Assembly: GCA_963739995.1 (NCBI GenBank) | Contig: CAVUCH010000004.1 | Coordinates: forward strand, 248,001-312,000 | Direction of reading: 5' to 3' | Length of the DNA stretch: 64,000 nt | Source: CAVUCH01 sp963739995 | GTDB taxonomy: Bacteria > Acidobacteriota > Vicinamibacteria > Vicinamibacterales > JAENWD01 | In this document: positions 1 to 8,875 of the stretch, piece by piece | Position numbering within the stretch: position 1 is the first letter of the stretch | Layout: every line of letters begins with the position of its first letter | Notes under the pieces: generated by a model | What the model was told of the DNA's origin: nothing | What the model saw: only the letters and a program-made list of their open reading frames with translations | Database searches by the model: none | Position numbers and translations under genes: made by a program

Positions 1-1320
1 ATCTTCGTCATGATCCCGCGCCGCGTGCCGACCTGCGCGATGACCACGCCCTGGTAGTCTTCGGGGATGTCGATCACGAGCTCTTCGACGGGCTCCGAAC
101 GGACACCATCGAGGTCCTTGGTCACGATCTCGGGCCGCGACACCTGCAGCTCGAAGCCCTCGCGCCGCATCATTTCGATCAGGATCGACAGCTGCAGCTC
201 CCCGCGACCGACGACCTTCAGCTGCTCGGGAGAGTCGGTGTCCTCGACCCGCAGCGACACGTTGCCAAGCAGTTCGCGCTCGAGCCGATCGCGCAGGTTC
301 CGGGATGTGACGTACTGCCCGTCGCGCCCGGCCAGCGGCGACGTGTTCACGCCGAAGATCATCGACACGGTCGGCTCGTCGATCGCCGTAGGGCGGGACG
401 GCCCGCCGATGCTCCGGGTCGACGACTGTCTCGCCAATGGTGATGTCGGCGATGCCGGCGACGCACACGATGTCGCCCGCACCGGCCTCCTGGATTTCCA
501 CGCGGCGCAGCCCGTCGAACGCGAACAGCTTCGTGACCTTCGTCTCCTGCTGCGAGCCATCGAGCTTCATGACGACGATCGGATCGTTGACCCTGATGCG
601 CCCGTTGAAGATCCGGCCAACGGCAATCCGCCCGAGGTACTCGTTCGCGTCGAGGTTCGCGACGAGCAACTGGAGGCCCGCGTCGCTGCTGCCCTGCGGC
701 GGCGGCACATGGTCGACGATGGCATCGAGCAACGGACGCAGGTCGACCGCCTCGCCGCCGAGCTCGGTCGTCGCGGTCCCCTGCCGCGCGTTCGTGTAGA
801 GGACGGGAAACTCGATCTGCTCCTCGGTGGCATCCAGATCGATGAACAGGTCATAGATCTCGTTCAGCACCTCGGCCGGACGCGAATCCGGGCGATCGAT
901 CTTGTTCATGACCACCAGCGGCACGAGCCGCCGCTCGAGCGCCTTGCGGAGCACGAACCGCGTCTGTGGCAGCGGGCCCTCCGACGCGTCCACCAGGAGG
1001 ACCACCCCGTCGACCATGGAGAGCGTCCGCTCCACCTCACCGCCGAAATCCGCGTGGCCCGGGGTGTCGACGATGTTGATCAACAGGTCCTTGTAGTGAA
1101 CCGACGTGTTCTTCGCCAGGATGGTGATACCGCGCTCGCGCTCGAGATCGGTGTTGTCCATCACGCGCTCGACCAGGCGCTCGTTGACGCGGAAAATCCC
1201 GCTCTGCCGGAGCAGGGCGTCGACGAGCGTGGTCTTGCCATGGTCGACGTGCGCGATGATGGCAACGTTGCGGCGGAGGGGATTGGCGACGCTCTGCGCG
1301 GTCTTCACGTGTAATGACAT
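1..1320 (-). CDS. typA: Ribosome-associated GTPase TypA/BipA (3' end outside window, apparent frameshift)
   Basis: A translational GTPase of the EF-G/LepA class that acts on ribosomes during stress and assembly. Translation from the ATG at 1320 gives the P-loop AHVDHGKTT, switch II DTPGHADF and NKID, then a domain II starting GRIAVGRIFNG. About 440 codons are present; the family is near 600, so roughly the last quarter lies left of position 1. The reading frame breaks near 387-390: upstream it reads ITIGETVVDPEH and continues out of frame, while the conserved DEPTVSMIFGVNTSP block follows in another frame. Removing one base restores a continuous TypA. This may be an assembly error or a real mutation. 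The start lies 7 nt after a TATACT box with no ribosome-binding site. Confidence 0.9.
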   Translation of the reverse strand, partial: MSLHVKTAQSVANPLRRNVAIIAHVDHGKTTLVDALLRQSGIFRVNERLVERVMDNTDLERERGITILAKNTSVHYKDLLINIVDTPGHADFGGEVERTLSMVDGVVLLVDASEGPLPQTRFVLRKALERRLVPLVVMNKIDRPDSRPAEVLNEIYDLFIDLDATEEQIEFPVLYTNARQGTATTELGGEAVDLRPLLDAIVDHVPPPQGSSDAGLQLLVANLDANEYLGRIAVGRIFNGRIRVNDPIVVMKLDGSQQETKVTKLFAFDGLRRVEIQEAGAGDIVCVAGIADITIGETVVDPEHRRAVPPYGDRRADRVDDLRREHVAAGRARRAVRHIPEPARSARARTAWQRVAAGRGHRLSRAAEGRRSRGAAAVDPDRNDAARGLRAAGVAARDRDQGPRWCPFGARRRARDRHPRRLPGRGHRAGRHAARDHDED

Positions 1321-1327
1321 CCGATCG

Positions 1328-1333
1328 AGTATA
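1328..1333 (-). promoter_or_regulatory. -10 box of a probable leaderless typA promoter
   Basis: TATACT on the minus strand, followed by exactly 7 nt and the typA ATG. Transcription starting 7 nt after a -10 box would begin at the start codon itself. No convincing -35 box is visible. The same TATACT-N7-ATG layout occurs before the threonine leader peptide. Confidence 0.5.
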
Positions 1334-1347
1334 GCAGCGGGATCAGG

Positions 1348-1374
1348 TTGGCCCGCATACTGCGCCGATATAAT
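1348..1374 (+). promoter_or_regulatory. Sigma-70-like promoter of the FmdB zinc-ribbon gene
   Basis: Perfect TATAAT at 1369-1374 with a weak TTGGCC at 1348-1353 (15-nt spacer). It lies 61 nt before the ATG at 1436 and is divergent from the typA promoter. Confidence 0.4.
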
Positions 1375-1435
1375 GGACCGAGGGTGCTCGGACGGGGCGC
1401 CCGCAGCGCGGGACGCCCCCGAGGGAGGGAATGCC

Positions 1436-1666
1436 ATGCCGATTTACGAGTACGCCTGCAGAACGTGCGCGCACTCGTTCGAGACGCTCGTGCGTGGTGG
1501 CGAGGAGCCCAGCTGCCCTCGCTGCCAGGGCGCGGACCTCGAGCGGACGCTTTCAACGTTTGCGGTAGGCGGCCCTGCCCCTTCCCCGCCCGCAGCCGGC
1601 CCTGCAGTCTCGCCATGCGGCCGGTGCGGTGACCCGCGCGGCCCGGGTGCCTGCTCGATGAACTGA
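1436..1666 (+). CDS. FmdB-family zinc-ribbon protein
   Basis: A 76-residue protein opening with MPIYEYACRTC, the signature of the FmdB/CxxC-CxxC putative regulatory family. Two CxxC pairs near residues 9-12 and 28-31 form a zinc ribbon, and the Gly/Pro-rich tail carries a further CGRCGD, so an extra metal site is possible. The ATG at 1436 follows a strong GAGGGAGGG ribosome-binding site. Members are small cytosolic proteins of uncertain role. The gene is divergent from typA and stops 8 bp before the end of the convergent GntR gene. Confidence 0.85.
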   Translation: MPIYEYACRTCAHSFETLVRGGEEPSCPRCQGADLERTLSTFAVGGPAPSPPAAGPAVSPCGRCGDPRGPGACSMN

Positions 1667-1673
1667 ACGTTCC

Positions 1674-2402
1674 TTACGACACCGCACCGGCGGCGGGAAG
1701 CGCGGATGCCTCCGGCTCCGCAGGGCGGCGCAGGTGCTGCGCCATCTCGCGGCGGGCGCGATCCGGGTCCCGCGACCGGATCGCATGGTAGATGCTCCGG
1801 TGCAGAAGGGCCAGCGAACGGAGATCTTCCGCGTTCCGGTCGGTCAACGCCCGTGATTGCTCGAAGAACAGGCGCGTGACCATCTCGACGATGGAGCCCA
1901 GGATCGGGTTCCCGCCGGCGGTGGCAACCGCGCGGTGAAAGCGGGCATCGTGCGTGGCAAAGCCCTGGGGGTCGTCCGCCGACGCAAACATTCCGGACAC
2001 TTGCTCCGCCATCGCCGTCAGCTGCTCGCCGCCGGCCCGCTCCGCCGCCAGACCGGCGACGGAGATCTCGAGCAGCCGCCGTGCCTCGTCCAGGTGTTCG
2101 GGGCGGAAGCCGTGCAGCGCCGAGAGCATCCGCAGGGGCCGCGCATCCAGCCGCGGCGGACCCTCCGTGACGTAGGTCCCGGAGCCGTGGCGGGTGCGCA
2201 CAATTCCGAGGGTGGCGAGCGTTCGGAGGCCGGTGCGGACGCTCGGGCGGCTCACGCCGAGCCGCGCCGCGAGTTCCCGCTCGGGGGGCAACCGCTGTCC
2301 CGGCCGCAGCTGCCCGCGCTCGATCTGTCCGCGGACGACGTCCACGACGAGTTCAGCAGTTGTGCGATTCCGGCCCTCTCGGGCGCGTCCCCAGTTACTC
2401 AT
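1674..2402 (-). CDS. GntR-family regulator, FadR/LldR (FCD) type
   Basis: A 242-residue transcription regulator. Residues about 15-75 form the GntR winged helix-turn-helix (GQRLPPERELAARLGVSRPS, then a wing GIVRTRHGSGTYV). The rest is an all-helical FCD effector domain, with D/H metal or ligand residues in THDARFHRAVATAGGNP. The ATG at 2402 was chosen because it directly precedes the HTH; upstream in-frame sequence is not protein-like. The FadR/LldR subgroup often controls lactate or other organic-acid use. Here it faces a deleted lactate dehydrogenase gene across a 237-bp spacer, which suggests a lost lactate regulon. Regulator function itself looks intact. Confidence 0.85.
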   Translation of the reverse strand: MSNWGRAREGRNRTTAELVVDVVRGQIERGQLRPGQRLPPERELAARLGVSRPSVRTGLRTLATLGIVRTRHGSGTYVTEGPPRLDARPLRMLSALHGFRPEHLDEARRLLEISVAGLAAERAGGEQLTAMAEQVSGMFASADDPQGFATHDARFHRAVATAGGNPILGSIVEMVTRLFFEQSRALTDRNAEDLRSLALLHRSIYHAIRSRDPDRARREMAQHLRRPAEPEASALPAAGAVS

Positions 2403-2528
2403 GATACAAACCTGCCGCGAATACGCCGTCGGCCGCTCACGGGTACCGACCGTGGCGACCGAGAACGGTGGCTGAGTAAGTTTCTCGCATATGATGCACG
2501 ATAGAGCATTCACATTGCAAGTAAACGC

Positions 2529-2558
2529 CTTGTAACAAGCCTCCGACTGGATTGTAAC
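2529..2558. promoter_or_regulatory. Candidate GntR operator: palindrome plus repeated half
   Basis: CTTGTAACAAG at 2529-2539 is a perfect 11-nt palindrome, and TTGTAAC recurs at 2552-2558. Both lie in the spacer between the divergent GntR regulator and the lactate dehydrogenase remnant, where an LldR-type regulator would bind. The spacing differs from the usual FadR-family consensus (TNGT-N3-ACNA), so this is a guess from position and symmetry. Confidence 0.35.
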
Positions 2559-2639
2559 TGCAGTTTGTGCGCAATTGCGTTGCGTTCCTTGAGTTGCGCC
2601 ATCACGGCAGGGAGGCGCTCCGTTTGCACGCCCCATCGC

Positions 2640-3023
2640 ATGACTCACCAGGCCTCCCGTCCTGCACGGATTGTGATTGTCGGCGCCGGTCACGCAGGCG
2701 CCACACTCGCCTACTCGCTCGTGCTGGACGGGCTGGCGCCGGAGATCGTCCTGATCGACCAGGACCATCGACGGGCGGAAGAGGAGGCCATCCTTCGCGA
2801 TCAGGCGACGGTGCTCTCGGTGTCCAGTCTCGTCCCGTCTCACTACGGGATCGGCGACGTGTGCCTGGGCGTGCCCACCGTGGTGGCGCGCAACGGGATC
2901 GAACGCGTGCTCCACCTCCCACTCGACCGGGAAGAGGCTGCGGCATTTCGGCAGTCGGGTGCCGTCGTGCGGCAGACCATCGAGAGCCTGCACCTGCCGC
3001 CGGCATCAGGGGCCGATGGCTGA
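2640..3023 (+). pseudogene. L-lactate dehydrogenase remnant with large in-frame internal deletion
   Basis: The 127-codon frame starts like a complete LDH (Rossmann motif GAGHAGATLAY, then EIVLIDQDHRRAE) and ends like the LDH C-terminus (LSVSSLVPSHYGIGDVCLG, PTVVARNGIERVL, a final helix). The middle, about 200-plus residues with the substrate loop, catalytic Asp/His and Arg, is missing: the N-terminal part joins the C-terminal part directly near 2785-2795, still in frame. It cannot be a working dehydrogenase. Both remaining segments still read as clean LDH protein, suggesting a recent deletion or an assembly collapse. It is divergent from a lactate-type GntR regulator and overlaps the convergent DUF3810 gene by 18 bp. 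Confidence 0.75.
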
Positions 3024-4043
3024 AGCCGTCACCCGCGAACCAAGCACCAGGGTCAACACCTCGCCGTAGTCGGCCACCCCGCTCCCGACGCGGTTTGCGC
3101 GCAGGTACCGGTCGTAGACCGACCAGCTGACGTGGTGAACCGCAGGCTGCACACGGCGCAGGCGGGCCTCGACCGCGCGCAGGTCGGCGCGAGCTCCCGG
3201 GCCAATCGCGGCGAATGCTTTCTGCCGCGCGGGCGGGGGCAGGGCGCGAAGCACGTGCAGGAGAAGGTCCAGCCAGCCGCTGTACTGGATGTCGCGCGGT
3301 CCCTGGAGGCAGGCGAGGAATGCCACGAAGCTCGCCTCGCTCTCCGGCGCATGTCCCGCGAGGTGCGCCCACTCGTGCGCCAGGACGTAGGGCCGCTCAA
3401 ACGGCAACACCTCCGGGTTGAGGATCACCTCCAAAGCGAACGGGTTCATCATGCCGTCGACACCCGACAGCGGAAACGTGTGCCCGATGAACGAGGCCTT
3501 CGGGCGCCCCGGCGTCATCCGCCACGTGGACCCGAGAAGGCCCTCGGCCCGTGCGAATGCAGGAACCAGCCTGGAGACCAGCGCGGCGCCACTCAGCCGC
3601 CCGTCTCCTGGGGCGGGATCGTGCAGCGCATTCACCTGCGCAACCGCACGAGACCCGAGGCGCGCCAGCCGCTCGGGGGTCACGCGAGCGGGTGAGACCT
3701 GAAGGCGTTCGCCGGCATGCGCACGCCGATAGTTGAATCCCCACAGCAACAGGAAGGCGACGTACAGGGCTGCAGCCACCTGCAGCAGGAGCAGCAGCAC
3801 GTTGGCCATGCGGCGCCACCCGGCTGCGCGCCGCCAGGCCCGTGCCGCGCCGATCAGCACCGCGGCGACCACGAAAACGACGAGTGGATCGAGCCACGCG
3901 AACGCCACCGCGTTCGACGCACGTGTGAGCAGCGGTTGGACCTGCGGGTACCAGCCGGCCGCGAACACCCGCTCCACCAGCGCAGCAGGCAGCGGAACGA
4001 ACGCCAGCGCTGATGCGACGAGCGGAAGCACCAGGCGGCGCAT
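3006..4043 (-). CDS. DUF3810-family membrane protein with HExxH-like metallopeptidase motif
   Basis: A 345-residue protein. Two or three N-terminal hydrophobic segments (LVLPLVASALAFVPLPAAL, then LVVFVVAAVLIG and VLLLLLQVAAALYVAFLLLW) precede a soluble domain with HEWAHLAGHAPESEASFVAF, matching DUF3810, a family of predicted zinc metallopeptidases. The histidines and the downstream glutamates (ESEASF) would bind zinc. The ATG at 4043 gives the membrane start; a GTG at 4055 overlapping the upstream kinase stop by 4 nt is an alternative. The upstream kinase frameshift makes the two genes read as one artificial 924-codon frame. The substrate is unknown. Confidence 0.7.
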   Translation of the reverse strand: MRRLVLPLVASALAFVPLPAALVERVFAAGWYPQVQPLLTRASNAVAFAWLDPLVVFVVAAVLIGAARAWRRAAGWRRMANVLLLLLQVAAALYVAFLLLWGFNYRRAHAGERLQVSPARVTPERLARLGSRAVAQVNALHDPAPGDGRLSGAALVSRLVPAFARAEGLLGSTWRMTPGRPKASFIGHTFPLSGVDGMMNPFALEVILNPEVLPFERPYVLAHEWAHLAGHAPESEASFVAFLACLQGPRDIQYSGWLDLLLHVLRALPPPARQKAFAAIGPGARADLRAVEARLRRVQPAVHHVSWSVYDRYLRANRVGSGVADYGEVLTLVLGSRVTASAIGP

Positions 4044-4051
4044 GCGCCGGA

Positions 4052-5615
4052 TCACGCGGACGGCGAGACCGCGTCGAGCACCGCACGCACCGTGCGCGCG
4101 AGCGCGTCGGGAGTAAACGGCTTCTGGAGAAAGGCAGGCACGGCGGCAGCATGCTGCACCAGCACCTGGTCGTCCGTATAGCCCAGACATGTACAGCACC
4201 TTCAGCCCGGGCCGCTCGGCTACGAACTGCTCCGCGAGTTGCCGGCCGTTCATCTGGGGCATGACGACGTCCGTCACGAGCAGCTGTATGTCCTCCCGAT
4301 GGCGCGCGAAGAGTGCGAGCGCGTCAGTGACGTCGGTGGCCTCGATGACGGTATAGCCACAACGTTTCAGCAGATCGCGGACGAGCTCCCGTACCCCCAC
4401 CTCGTCGTCGACCAGCAGCACGGTTTCGTGACCCCGCGGTAGAGATCGCAGGCTCCGCCGGGCCGGAGGGGGCGACGTCACTGGCGGTGCCACCCGCGGC
4501 AGGAGGATGCCAAACGTGGATCCTTCGCCGATGCGGCTGTGCACCGTCAGCATGCCGCCAAGCTCCCGCACGACCGCCTGCACCAGCGACAGGCCCAGAC
4601 CCGTGCCCTTCGTTGACGCCTTTGTGGTGAAGAAGGGTTCGAAGAGATTCGCCTGCGTCTGGTCGTCCATTCCGTGGCCGGTGTCGCTTACCTTGAGCGA
4701 CACGTACGCCCCGGGCGCCGCCCCCGCGCCATGCTCGCTGTCGCCGGCGCTGACGTCCACGTGCGCTGTGGTGAGGCAGAGGCGGCCGCCTCCCGGCATG
4801 GCATCGCGCGCGTTGAACACCAGGTTCATGATCACCTGCTCCATGCGCCCGCGGTCGGCGGTGACACGGGAGGCTCCGGTCGCCAGGGTGACGATCAGCT
4901 GGATGTGCTCGCCGAGCAGGCGGCGCAGCATCTGCTCCATGTCGGTGACCAGCACGTTGACGTCGAGCACGGCGCCGCTCAAGGCCTGCGGGCGGCTGAA
5001 CGTCAGCAACTGGCCCGTCAGTGCGTAGGCCCGCAGGGCGGCGCCGCGAATCTCCTCCGCTGTGTGACGCAAGGGATCGTGCTGGTCCAGCGTCTCGATC
5101 AGCACTTCGCTGTAGCCCGTCACGGCGGTCAACAGGTTGCTGAAATCGTGCACGATGCCGCTGGCGAGACGCCCGATCGTCTCCATGCGCTGTGCGTGCT
5201 GCAGCTGCGTGTTCAGCGTGCGCCGCTCCCGACGGACCGCGACGGCCGCGAGCTCCCGTTGCATCGCGGGCACCAGCCGTGACAGCTGATCGTCGGTGAC
5301 GCAGTCGCGTGCCCCGGCGAGCATGACATCCCCGGCGGACCCGGCCTCGCCAGCAGGCAGCACCGCGATCACGGGCACGTCGCCGCCCGCGGCGTCAAGC
5401 AAACGCAGCAGGGAGCGACAGGTCTCGACTGCCACGTCGGCCGAGTGACAGACGATGGCGATCTCGCACGCGCCGATCTCGAGCGCTGGCGCGCCCTCTC
5501 CCGTGCCGGGCAGGGCGGTGACCACACACACCCAGCCTGACGGACGCAACGCGGCCTCCACACGGCCGGCGCTGTGCGGATCGCCGAACACCAGCACTCG
5601 CACAGGCGAGGTCAT
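4052..5615 (-). CDS. Hybrid sensor histidine kinase with C-terminal receiver (one-base frameshift)
   Basis: After frame correction about 520 residues. Residues 1-125 resemble a receiver but lack the phosphoacceptor Asp (pseudo-receiver). Then come a HisKA region with the H-box GIVHDFSN (His near 156), a HATPase with N-box MNLVFNARDAM, DTGHGMD and GTGLGLSLV, and a true receiver (LLVDDE, LLVTDVVMPQMNG). After YMSG the frame shifts at 4179-4181, where GGG seems to carry one extra G; the other frame continues YTDDQ, then QKPF with the conserved receiver Lys, and ends at 4052. There is no membrane segment, so it is probably cytosolic. It starts 25 bp after the preceding receiver-kinase and has an AGAGG ribosome-binding site. 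Confidence 0.8.
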
Positions 5616-5640
5616 CAGCCTCTGGACGCCGCGCCCCGCG

Positions 5641-6822
5641 TCACCCTTGCGGGCCACGATCCTCGACGTGCGCCGGGAGCAGCACGCGCACTCGCGTACC
5701 CTGTCCGGGCGTGGAATCGATGCCGATTGCCCCACCATGTCCGCGCACGATCCCGAGCGCCGCCGGCAGCCCCAGACCACGTCCGGTCAGGCGCGTGGAG
5801 AAGAAGGGTTCGAAGATGCGCTCCGAGGTGTCAGGCGAGATGCCCTCGCCAGTGTCGGCAACCACCAGCTCCATGTAGGAGCCGGCCGGCAGGTCGGGCG
5901 CGGTGTAGGCGCGCTCGAAGTCGGACGGGCCGGCTTCGACGGCGCATGTCGTCAGCAGCACGTCGCCACCGTCGCCTCCAAGGGCCTCGGACGCATTGAT
6001 CATCAGGTTCAACACGAGCTGCGCGATCTGCGTTTCGTCCGCGGCCACTCGCAGGGCCGCCGCGGCCAGCTCGAGCCGCACGTCGACGTGGGCCGGTATC
6101 CGTTCGGTGAACGCTGCGCAGGCGCTGCGGACGACTTCATTCAGATCGACCGGCCGCACGGCGAATCCACCGCGTCCGGAATACGCCAGCATCTGCCTCG
6201 CGAGGCGCGCCGCCTGCTGTGACGCCGACTCGATCTCCACGAGGTACTCCCGCAGGGGATCATCCGTGTCGAGCGCAGTGGTTGCGAGATTGGCGTTGCC
6301 CATGATCACCATCAGCAGATTGTTCAACTGGTGGGCGATGCCGCCCGCGAGCAGCGACAGACTCTCGAGCCGTTGCGACTGGAGCAGGCGGCGTTCCGCG
6401 GCCTCGGCGCGCGCCCGCTCGATGGCGTGGCGGAGTGCCCGGACGACGAGCCTCCCGTCGATGTCGCCCTTCACCAGATAGTCTTGCGCACCCTCCTGGA
6501 CCGCCTGCAACGCCAGTCGCTCGTCACCGTTGCCGGTCATCACGACGACAGGAGTGGTCGGCGCCTGGGCACGCGCGGCGCGGAAGGTTTCGAGGCCCTC
6601 GCTGTCGGGCAGCGACAAATCGAGCAGCACCGCGTCCACCGCACCCTGGGCGAGCTCCCCGACGGCCTGCGAGAGCCGCTCCGCGCGAACGATGCAGAAG
6701 CGGCCCTGCCCTGCCTCCTCCAGCCAGAGCGTCGCCAGCACGGCGTGCGCCTCGTCGTCCTCGACCAGGAGGATTCGCAGCGGCCGGCCCGCCGACCCGT
6801 GCGGCACGAAGGCAGTGGTCAC
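5641..6822 (-). CDS. Receiver-histidine kinase fusion (REC-HisKA-HATPase)
   Basis: A 393-residue cytosolic signalling protein. The N-terminal receiver has acidic residues EDDE near 21-24, phosphoacceptor Asp68 in LLDLSLPDSEG and Lys118 in YLVKGD. A helical linker leads to the H-box GGIAHQLNNLL (His164). The ATPase domain shows LNLMINASEAL, DTGEGISPD and GRGLGLPAALG. This order, receiver before kinase, means kinase activity could be gated by an upstream phosphodonor. It is followed after 25 bp by the hybrid kinase, so the two may form a phosphorelay. No output regulator is adjacent. Confidence 0.85.
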   Translation of the reverse strand: MTTAFVPHGSAGRPLRILLVEDDEAHAVLATLWLEEAGQGRFCIVRAERLSQAVGELAQGAVDAVLLDLSLPDSEGLETFRAARAQAPTTPVVVMTGNGDERLALQAVQEGAQDYLVKGDIDGRLVVRALRHAIERARAEAAERRLLQSQRLESLSLLAGGIAHQLNNLLMVIMGNANLATTALDTDDPLREYLVEIESASQQAARLARQMLAYSGRGGFAVRPVDLNEVVRSACAAFTERIPAHVDVRLELAAAALRVAADETQIAQLVLNLMINASEALGGDGGDVLLTTCAVEAGPSDFERAYTAPDLPAGSYMELVVADTGEGISPDTSERIFEPFFSTRLTGRGLGLPAALGIVRGHGGAIGIDSTPGQGTRVRVLLPAHVEDRGPQG

Positions 6823-6868
6823 CGGTGGTTGGGATCACCGCCTGGCGGCGGATGATGAGGTCGACGCA

Positions 6869-8590
6869 TCATGACTCCCGCTCGAGCTGTTCGGCCGTCG
6901 GGAATCCCGGCTCGATGTCCACCGGCACCGCTGTGAGACGATCCAGCACGCGCTTCACCTCGGGCCGCACCACGCCAAGCCGTTCGATGAGCGCCTTCGC
7001 CTTTGCGTAGTCCCCCGCCGCCTGGAGGGTCATGAGATCGCGCGTGAGCGCGGTTACGGCGTCCCGGATCCGGCCCGGATCGACGCTGAACGTGCCGTCT
7101 CCCGCGATGCGGAAGGCACCGGCGTCCAGCAGCGTGTTCAGCTGGATCACCATCCCCCGGCCGTGCGCCTGGTTCACGCCGAAGCGGATGGACCGGAACG
7201 CCGATGCGAGGAACGTCGTGTACATCGTGTCCTGCATCGTCCTTGGCAACGAGCCCTTGTCCACCAGGTACTGCAGGGCCCACAGCCCGGAGGCATCGGC
7301 CTTGGCTTCCTCGATGGCACTGTATGTGTCCTTGAGCTCTTGCCGCACCGTCGTCTCGCGCCCTCCCGGACGGATGTTGTGGGGGCCGAGCCCGTGCATC
7401 AACTCGTGCATGAGGATGTGGGTGAAGAACGCGTCGAACACGACGTTCTCACGGTCCGCTTGCGCGAGTGCCACTTTCGAGATTGGCAGGAGGACGATCC
7501 TGAATTTCGCCTCCTGCACGTTCTTCAGCATCACCCGCTTCGTCCCCTTTGCCTTCACCACCCGCTCATCGTTCGGCAGGTTGAAGGCGGCGGTCTGTAC
7601 GCCGCGGTTGGCGTCACCCGCCGTGAAGATCTCGTTCACCACGCGGATGGGCGCAAGTGCACCGAGACTGGGGTTTCGCAGCGCGGGGTCGATCGGCAGG
7701 TGGTTCTCGATCTCCTGCAGCTCGGAGGAGAATCGCGCGAGCTTGTCGGTCTCGGCCTCGTCGCGGACGGTGATGAAGGACTCGAAGGCCGCCTTGTAGT
7801 TGAACCACCGATCTTCGTACACCTCGTACGGGCCAATCGTGGGCTCGATCGACGCATCGAGCTCCATCCACGCGACGTCGCTCTCGTAGTAATCGTTCGA
7901 CAGGAACGCGGCCGCGCGGGTCTCGAGGAAGCGCTTCAGGGTCGGCTGGGCCGTCTCGGCGGCCGCCTCGCGAAGCAGGTCGGCTGCGCGCGCCAGCTCG
8001 CCCTGGTACTCGAGGCTGTACGGGACCACCACGAATGGCTGGGGCGATCCCGGCGGCGTGCGACGAATGGTCGTGAAGAATCCGGTGGCGCGCCGGCGGT
8101 CGTCCACAGGCAGTCCTCCGATCCACGCCTCGACCTCAGCCTTCGTGGCGCCTGCCGGATAGAAGTTCGCGCCTCCCGGCTTCGCCGGGACACCGGGGAT
8201 GAAAAGCGCATCGTGATCGAGTCGTGACCACGGCCCCTTGTTGACCAGAAATGCATGCAGCCGCGCACGCCCGAGCGGCATCGTGTCCGTCAGGAGTCGC
8301 ATCAACAGCGCGTCGTTCCCTGCCCAGACCTGGCGGAGGAAGAGCACGTCGATGATCCTGCTTGCCTGCACGAGTTTCCCGAGCGCCCGCCGCTCGCCTC
8401 CGGGAAGCCCGCTCACGTCGGCGGTGATGTCGATGCGGGCGAAGCGGGCGGTCATGGTCTCGAGCGCAGGCTGGTCTGGTACGGCCGGCGCGGTGCCCTG
8501 GGCGGCGAGGACCGATCCGATCGCCAACGCGAATCCGACGATGCACCACGAGCTGAACGGCGGGTGCGACATGAGGGCCGTCATCTCCAT
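6869..8590 (-). CDS. Secreted M49-like (dipeptidyl-peptidase III family) zinc peptidase
   Basis: A 573-residue protein with an N-terminal signal sequence (CIVGFALAIGSVLAAQG), so it is probably periplasmic. The zinc site shows HELMHGLGPHN (His near 395) and a second motif EEAKADASG, which correspond to the HExxGH and EExRAE/D motifs of family M49. Here the first motif has only three residues between the two His, as in classic HExxH. M49 enzymes remove dipeptides from N-termini of short peptides. Start choice is uncertain: ATGs at 8590, 8584 and 8572 all keep the signal sequence. It is followed after 46 bp by the receiver-kinase pair. Confidence 0.75.
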   Translation of the reverse strand: MEMTALMSHPPFSSWCIVGFALAIGSVLAAQGTAPAVPDQPALETMTARFARIDITADVSGLPGGERRALGKLVQASRIIDVLFLRQVWAGNDALLMRLLTDTMPLGRARLHAFLVNKGPWSRLDHDALFIPGVPAKPGGANFYPAGATKAEVEAWIGGLPVDDRRRATGFFTTIRRTPPGSPQPFVVVPYSLEYQGELARAADLLREAAAETAQPTLKRFLETRAAAFLSNDYYESDVAWMELDASIEPTIGPYEVYEDRWFNYKAAFESFITVRDEAETDKLARFSSELQEIENHLPIDPALRNPSLGALAPIRVVNEIFTAGDANRGVQTAAFNLPNDERVVKAKGTKRVMLKNVQEAKFRIVLLPISKVALAQADRENVVFDAFFTHILMHELMHGLGPHNIRPGGRETTVRQELKDTYSAIEEAKADASGLWALQYLVDKGSLPRTMQDTMYTTFLASAFRSIRFGVNQAHGRGMVIQLNTLLDAGAFRIAGDGTFSVDPGRIRDAVTALTRDLMTLQAAGDYAKAKALIERLGVVRPEVKRVLDRLTAVPVDIEPGFPTAEQLERES

Positions 8591-8875
8591 CTGATCTTTT
8601 ACATTTGTACACCGATTCCGGAGCCCATGCGCGGCACCCATCCGACAGATGTGCTGAGCCGGGGAGACGGCGCTCCGTCTCGAGCCGCACGGCGCGCGCT
8701 CTCCGCACCGAGGGGCCAACCTCGAGACCTGTCGCCCGAAAACGATCGGCACACGGAGAACGCCCAGGGCACGAAGGACAAAGGGAGTCCGTGTGGCAGC
8801 AGCGCCGCGAGGGGCGCCCCTGGCGTGGATCCCGAAATTCGATTGGAAGGAGAAGAACCGGCGCGCGGCTTCGAG

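Noticed and set aside
67..1314. Long plus-strand open frame (415 codons)
   Set aside because: It is the shadow of typA; the minus strand encodes clear GTPase motifs.
2640..3023. A functional short Rossmann-fold oxidoreductase
   Set aside because: The C-terminal half matches the end of LDH, not a separate fold, and all catalytic residues are missing.
3006..5780. A single 924-codon minus-strand protein fusing kinase and DUF3810
   Set aside because: An artefact of the frameshift at 4179-4181; two normal genes emerge when one base is removed.
8593..8875. A small gene or RNA in the M49-algH gap
   Set aside because: Candidate frames have skewed Arg/Ser composition and no ribosome-binding site; no paired structure was seen.
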